A stretch of DNA of 26,169 bases, taken from NCBI GenBank assembly GCA_964371555.1, contig CAYJMQ010000024.1:1-26169 (forward strand), in the 5' to 3' direction. Origin of the DNA: CAYJMQ01 sp964371555. GTDB taxonomy: Bacteria; Bdellovibrionota; JACOXK01; 2-02-FULL-40-11. A program made the position numbers and the translations under genes. The notes beneath the pieces were generated by a model. It had not been told where the DNA came from and made no database searches. It saw only the letters and a program-made list of their open reading frames with translations. The first letter of the stretch is position 1; each line of letters begins with the position of its first letter. This document shows, piece after piece, positions 22,116 to 26,169 of the stretch.

Positions 22116-22350
22116 TTCTTGCCCTCCTTACTGAAATAATTCGGATTTTACTCCCAGCAATAGTAAAAATTCCGACATAGTATTTTTTTTTGTATTTTCC
22201 AATCACTGCATGTCTGGTTTCATCTTTGTCATAAGCCACCCCTGCGGCTAAAATATTTCTTCCTTCAAAAATGTGATCCCTGGCTTCCTCAAAAGAAATT
22301 CCATGATGTTTTTTATTGAGTTCGCTCTTCTTGGGATCCCAAATGTACAC
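22078..22350 (-). CDS. brnT: BrnT-type ribonuclease toxin (DUF497)
   Basis: 90 residues, GTG start at 22350. Shows the BrnT signature: W-D-P-K-K-S-E-L-N-K-K-H-H-G-I-S-F-E-E-A at the N-terminus, an RHAVIG-type strand near the middle and R-I-I-S-V-R-R-A-R near the end. BrnT is a RelE-fold RNase toxin neutralised by BrnA. The start codon lies only six bases after the -10 of its promoter, so the transcript may be leaderless. Confidence 0.87.
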   Translation of the reverse strand: MYIWDPKKSELNKKHHGISFEEARDHIFEGRNILAAGVAYDKDETRHAVIGKYKKKYYVGIFTIAGSKIRIISVRRARSDEEKQAKNKGL

Positions 22351-22356
22351 AAATAT

Positions 22357-22385
22357 AGTATATTATCATATTAAAATTATGTCAA
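22357..22385 (-). promoter_or_regulatory. Sigma70-type promoter of brnT/brnA
   Basis: On the minus strand, perfect TTGACA (22385-22380), a 17-base spacer and TATACT (22362-22357). A perfect 16-bp palindrome, AATTATATATATAATT, at 22384-22399 overlaps the -35 and may be an operator. Confidence 0.65.
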
Positions 22386-22480
22386 TTATATATATAATTT
22401 ATATATAATAACTATGTTTAAGACCTGTTTTTGGGCCACTTCTCAACGCAGTTTTACAAGTCAATCTTAAAAAGAAACTG

Positions 22481-22509
22481 TTGACCTTCGTTTAGAAAAT
22501 ATCTATACT
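22481..22509 (+). promoter_or_regulatory. Sigma70-type promoter of the radical SAM gene group
   Basis: TTGACC (22481-22486), a 17-base spacer and TATACT (22504-22509). Leader of about 42 bases, with the ribosome site GGAAGG seven bases before the ATG at 22558. Confidence 0.65.
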
Positions 22510-22557
22510 TTTTTGTAAGCTTAATAAAGTTGTGTAAAAATAAAGGAAGGTTAATTT

Positions 22558-24042
22558 ATGAAAGTTCTGCTGATCAGCGGTATCGTTACGAATGCGGCTC
22601 AATCCAATCCGGAATGGACGGCTGAAAATGATAATGGGGATTTCTCCCCGAGTGGTTTAATGTATATTGCAGGGTATCTTAGGCATTATGCCCCCCACCA
22701 TGAAATTAAGATTTTAGACGCGAATTTGCTTCGGTATACACAGCAAGATATTGAGCGGGATGTCAGAGATTTTATGCCGGATATAGTCGGGATGACGACT
22801 TATACAGATATTCTTTTTGATACGCTAGAAACAATACGCGGTGTAAAAAGGGTTTCAAAAGATATAAAAACAGTTCTAGGCGGGGCGCATCCGACAAACC
22901 ATCCCCTTGAAACCGTCGCTATGTCGGAAGTTGATTTTGTCTGCATTGGCGAGGGAGAAATTCTGGTGTTCGAATTGGTGGAGGCTTTAGAGGGAAAGCG
23001 TGAACTTTCAGGCATCAAGGGACTTGTTTGGAATGATAAGGAAGGAAATATCTTTAGGAATCAGGGGTCTGGATATGTTCCTAATTTGAATCTTATGCGT
23101 CAACCTGCTTTTGATCTGATACCCTATGAAAAGTATTACAGCATGATTGGAACGGGCGCTTCCACAGGGGTTATTTGTTCATCACGCGGCTGTCCCTATC
23201 AATGTACGTTTTGCAGCAAGCCCTTCAGCACCTACCGGGGGCGCACTGTCGAAAATATTATTGAGGAAATGAAACTTTATTATGATCGCGGAGTACGCGA
23301 ATTTATGTTTTTCGACGATATGTTTAATTTGCCTGCCAAAAGGGCTCTGAAAGTTTCAGAGGCGATCAGGCAAAATTTTCCCGATATTCAATGGTGTTTT
23401 CGTGGACGGGCGGATCAAATTACGGAAGAGTTGGGTGAAGAATTGCGGAGATCGAACTGCAAACAAGTGTCTGTCGGGGCAGAGGCGCACACAGATGAAG
23501 CCCAGAAAGAACTCAGAACAGGAAAATCTGTTGAAAAAACAAAAAATGCGGTCCGGATTCTTCGAAAATATGGTATCAAATCCAATACCAACTGGATCAT
23601 TGGGCTGCCACAGCATCGGACAGCAAAAGACGTTGACGATATGCTGAAAGTGATTTTTGATATCGATCCTGACTATGTGCAATTTTCAATTCTCATGCTG
23701 TGGGATGACACGGAGATTTACAAAGAAGCGATTGAGAAGGGTATTATCAGTGAGAGTGTTTGGAACGAATATATAAAAAATCCCCATCCCGGTTTCCTGA
23801 TTCCGGCGTGGGAGGAGCATCTGTCCCGAAAAGAACAGTCGGAGCTGCTCCGGAAGTGTTATTCGAGGTTTTATCTGCGCCCAAAGGTCATATATCGTCA
23901 AATAATGGAAGTTGCTTCCTGGACGACATTTAAAGTGAAATTCCGGGGATTTCTTTTGATGCTTGTTCCTCTTTTTTATCCTATCTTGAGTCTATTCCGG
24001 GAGAATTTCTCAAGGAGAAAGCAGGTTTATCAAATACAATAA
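22558..24042 (+). CDS. B12-binding-domain radical SAM protein
   Basis: 494 residues. The N-terminal Rossmann-type B12-binding-like domain (about 1-145) has SPSGLMYIAGYLRHYAPHHE, PDIVGMTTYTDILFDTLE, TVLGGAHPTNHP and VDFVCIGEGE. It lacks the D-x-H-x-x-G motif. The radical SAM core follows, with the [4Fe-4S] cysteines C212, C216 and C219 in R-G-C-P-Y-Q-C-T-F-C and a MFFDDMFNLPAKRALKV segment. The C-terminal 120 residues end in a hydrophobic, membrane-like stretch (FLLMLVPLFYPILSLF). This architecture is shared by enzymes that methylate or rearrange lipids, hopanoids and secondary metabolites, and the product cannot be told from sequence. It is followed by a flippase-like and a glycosyltransferase gene. 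Confidence 0.9.
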   Translation: MKVLLISGIVTNAAQSNPEWTAENDNGDFSPSGLMYIAGYLRHYAPHHEIKILDANLLRYTQQDIERDVRDFMPDIVGMTTYTDILFDTLETIRGVKRVSKDIKTVLGGAHPTNHPLETVAMSEVDFVCIGEGEILVFELVEALEGKRELSGIKGLVWNDKEGNIFRNQGSGYVPNLNLMRQPAFDLIPYEKYYSMIGTGASTGVICSSRGCPYQCTFCSKPFSTYRGRTVENIIEEMKLYYDRGVREFMFFDDMFNLPAKRALKVSEAIRQNFPDIQWCFRGRADQITEELGEELRRSNCKQVSVGAEAHTDEAQKELRTGKSVEKTKNAVRILRKYGIKSNTNWIIGLPQHRTAKDVDDMLKVIFDIDPDYVQFSILMLWDDTEIYKEAIEKGIISESVWNEYIKNPHPGFLIPAWEEHLSRKEQSELLRKCYSRFYLRPKVIYRQIMEVASWTTFKVKFRGFLLMLVPLFYPILSLFRENFSRRKQVYQIQ

Positions 24043-24060
24043 CTGTCGGAAAATAACACC

Positions 24061-25047
24061 CTGAAATTCACGAATTTAAAGAAGTATGGCTGGCTGATCA
24101 GCTTGTGTCTGATCATTTGGGCAGTTTTTTATTTTGACTGGCAAAAGATTTTTCAAGTCCTTCAGGGCGTTAAGCTATCCTATTTATTTCTGCTGTTTTT
24201 TATTTATATTTTCGATTATGTTTTAAGGGCATTTCGATGGAGGCTTTTGCTTTATCCGGTTTGCCGGCCATTACCTTTTCTAAAAATTTTTCATGCATAT
24301 AACTTCGCCCAATTCGCGAATGTTTTTTTGCCGGCGAGATCTGGCGAGTTATTTCGTGTATTGATTATCAGCAGGGAATTCAATATCTCAAAAAGGACGC
24401 TTCTTGGAACACTCCTCTTTGAAAGAATACTCGATGTTTTGGCAATGGGAGGGGTGATCATCGGGGTTCTGTATGTTTCTAAAGAATCGTTCTCTTTCGA
24501 TGGGAGTCCTTTAAAAAATTTGTTTTTTTGGGGGGGTCTTTTCATCGCGATCCCTTTTCTGGTCATGACGTCTCTTTTACTATACAGGTATCTTGCTTCT
24601 TCATATAAACCCGAAGGATCGATAAAAAAGTGGATAAATCGGATAGAACCGGTATTTCACGGCTTTTCTTCGACATACAGCCCCCCCCTTCTCTTCGGCC
24701 TGATAGGACTCTCTCTTTTGATGTGGGTACTGAACGCGTTTATTCTCTATCTCTATATGCAGTCCCTCTCATTTGGCGCCCCATTTCACTCGGCTGTGAT
24801 TGTTTTGCTGTTTCAATTGCTGGGGGAGTTTATTCCGTCTGCCCCTTCGTCTGTTGGAACGTTTCACGCATCAACCATTATCGGATGTAAAATCGTTCAT
24901 TTATCGGAAGTTCTGGGGCTTGCTTTGGGATTTCTGAATCACTTTTATGATGTGATTATAAAATGCATTTTTGGCGCGCTCTCTGTTCCTTTTTTAAATC
25001 TTGACTTCAAAAATCAGCTATTGGACATTAAATTGAAAAATGTCTAA
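24061..25047 (+). CDS. Flippase-like / LPG-synthase-type integral membrane protein (UPF0104 type)
   Basis: 328 residues if translation starts at CTG 24061. About eight transmembrane helices. Family signs: YVLRAFRWRLLLYP, FAQFANVFLPARSGELFRVLII, LLGTLLFERILDVLAM and a C-terminal FIPSAPSSVGTFHASTIIGC. Such proteins (PF03706 type) move or modify lipids, often next to glycosyltransferases. No ATG, GTG or TTG in frame lies before TTG 24103. That TTG falls inside the first membrane helix, which would lose K-F-T-N-L-K-K-Y-G. CTG 24061 (with GGAAAA about ten bases upstream) gives a normal basic N-terminus, so I prefer it. Overlaps the next gene by eight bases. Confidence 0.8.
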   Translation: MKFTNLKKYGWLISLCLIIWAVFYFDWQKIFQVLQGVKLSYLFLLFFIYIFDYVLRAFRWRLLLYPVCRPLPFLKIFHAYNFAQFANVFLPARSGELFRVLIISREFNISKRTLLGTLLFERILDVLAMGGVIIGVLYVSKESFSFDGSPLKNLFFWGGLFIAIPFLVMTSLLLYRYLASSYKPEGSIKKWINRIEPVFHGFSSTYSPPLLFGLIGLSLLMWVLNAFILYLYMQSLSFGAPFHSAVIVLLFQLLGEFIPSAPSSVGTFHASTIIGCKIVHLSEVLGLALGFLNHFYDVIIKCIFGALSVPFLNLDFKNQLLDIKLKNV

Positions 25048-26169
25048 GAAGTTCTTTTTCTTCTTTCTTTTTCTATTCTTACTCTCTCAGATACCGGTCT
25101 TGATGACAAAGCTTCCCCAGGAAAGGGAGGGATGGCTGAGCGATATTTCCTATAATTTGAATACAGAACTTACCGGCAGCATGGCAAAAGATATTCCATG
25201 GGGATCCACCTGGTCATCCGGGAGAGGGAAATCATTTTATCTGATTCACCATGTTTTCTATAAGATTTTTGGCGTGGGGGTATTTCAGGGGAGGATGGTA
25301 ACGTTTCTTTTTGGCCTTTTACTCCTCTTTCTTGTCTTTAAATGGGCGGCTGCGCACATCTCTTATGAGAGTGCAATGCTCTCGACATTTTTACTCGCGC
25401 TTTCGTTTTCTTTTTGGCCTTTTTTGCCGGTTGTCAGTCAAGACATCATTCACTGTCTTTTGCTGTTTGGCTCTTTTTATCTTTTGTATAACGCCATATC
25501 CTTAAAAAGGGGTATTTACTATTTCGCCGCGGGTCTTGTTTCGGCCCTGGCCGTTGAAAATTCATATCGCGGTATATCCGTCGTAATGTCTGTTTATATC
25601 ATCTATGCGCTTTTCTCAAACCGGGAAACTTTTTTAAAACATGCTTTGTATTTACTGGGGGGGTCTCTTACGGCGTTCCTGTTTTGGTTTTCTTTGAATG
25701 TTTTACCGATGGGGCTCGATAATTTCATTCACTATCATATTCTTGCCTCCAGAACCGAACGGAATCCCCACCTTGTGAAGATGCTGTTGAATGAGGTGAA
25801 CCGGTTATTTTTGTTTGTCAGATCTCAAAGACATCTGGCAAAATTTGAAATGGTTTATTCAGCGCTTTTACTCATTCTTTTTTATAAATATCGTCTGAAA
25901 TTAAAGTATCCTCATGTTTCTAAATTTATTCTCTCCTGGCTCTGCGTGACGTTTATCGCTATGTCGGTTGTTTCTCAAGTAGATGAGCAGATTACTCCCA
26001 ACTATATGCTGTTATACAGCATTTTTATTTGTCTTTTATGCGGTCTCAGCTTCTCTGAATTCTTGCGGCGCCAAAGATTTATGGCCTCTGCTCTTCTTGT
26101 TGTTATTCTATTTTTCGGAATAAGTTGTAGCGCGGGCCGGCTTATTCTCTATTCAAATTATTATAAAAA
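25040..26169 (+). CDS. GT-C-type (ArnT/PMT-like) membrane glycosyltransferase, 3'-truncated by window edge
   Basis: Open from ATG at 25040 to the window end, 376 codons with no stop. The first helix (FFFFFLFLFLLSQIPVL) is followed by a periplasmic loop with acidic residues (REGWLSDISYNLNTEL). Many further hydrophobic helices follow (VTFLFGLLLLFLVFKW, STFLLALSFSFWPFLPV, YIIYALF, LLGGSLTAFLFWFSL). This is the plan of the GT39/GT83-like family, which uses polyprenyl-phosphate sugars. Only the N-terminal catalytic half is visible and the acceptor is unknown. The start overlaps the flippase-like gene, so the two are probably cotranscribed. Confidence 0.75.
   Translation, partial: MSKKFFFFFLFLFLLSQIPVLMTKLPQEREGWLSDISYNLNTELTGSMAKDIPWGSTWSSGRGKSFYLIHHVFYKIFGVGVFQGRMVTFLFGLLLLFLVFKWAAAHISYESAMLSTFLLALSFSFWPFLPVVSQDIIHCLLLFGSFYLLYNAISLKRGIYYFAAGLVSALAVENSYRGISVVMSVYIIYALFSNRETFLKHALYLLGGSLTAFLFWFSLNVLPMGLDNFIHYHILASRTERNPHLVKMLLNEVNRLFLFVRSQRHLAKFEMVYSALLLILFYKYRLKLKYPHVSKFILSWLCVTFIAMSVVSQVDEQITPNYMLLYSIFICLLCGLSFSEFLRRQRFMASALLVVILFFGISCSAGRLILYSNYYK

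Overview
The window reads as chromosomal DNA of a diderm (Gram-negative) bacterium. It encodes Pal, CpoB/YbgF, a FadL-type outer-membrane barrel and several lipoproteins. The two-gene form of glycine decarboxylase (gcvPA/gcvPB), a periplasmic multihaem cytochrome fusion and a probable selenoprotein suggest an anaerobic or facultative lineage, such as a Desulfobacterota/deltaproteobacteria-like or other uncultured diderm group. I cannot name the species. Genes are tightly packed, mostly with ATGA or TAATG overlaps.

Layout. (1) 1-559 (-): start of an FG-GAP beta-propeller surface protein that runs off the left edge. (2) 652-6631 (-): one operon, folD-metF-gcvT-gcvH-gcvPA-gcvPB, joining folate one-carbon chemistry to glycine cleavage/synthesis, with a clear promoter at 6661-6689. 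(3) 6717-7944 (+): a 59-residue FlgM-like gene, one base before a dGTPase gene. (4) 7941-13136 (+): a promoter, then pal, a DUF4398-like lipoprotein, cpoB, a metallophosphoesterase/tetrahaem cytochrome lipoprotein, tsaD and rsmA. The cytochrome gene has an in-frame TGA exactly where its family has the second Cys of E-P-C-G-C. A SECIS-like hairpin with a GGUCU loop follows the TGA, so I read the gene as a selenoprotein. (5) 13115-15037 (-): an unrecognised exported protein with a coiled-coil tail, divergent from a FadL-like porin gene (15171-16505). Two back-to-back promoters and a 14-bp tandem duplication lie between them. (6) 16509-19264 (+): panB, panC, a DUF502 membrane protein and smpB. 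(7) 19322-19670: tmRNA (ssrA).

From 19671 to about 22400 the DNA becomes AT-rich and looks acquired. An 11-bp copy of the ssrA 3' end recurs at 21836-21846. Between the copies are four REP-like palindromes, the first doubling as an ssrA terminator, a probable serine-recombinase remnant and an AbiEi/AbiEii toxin-antitoxin pair with its operator. A BrnT/BrnA-type pair lies just beyond. (8) 22481-26169 (+): a promoter, then a B12-binding-type radical SAM protein, a flippase-like membrane protein (probable CTG start) and a GT-C-type membrane glycosyltransferase running off the right edge, probably a lipid or envelope-glycan cluster.

The most notable item is the UGA-containing tetrahaem cytochrome gene, 9555-11273. 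A conventional gene caller would split it at the UGA and miss its N-terminus.
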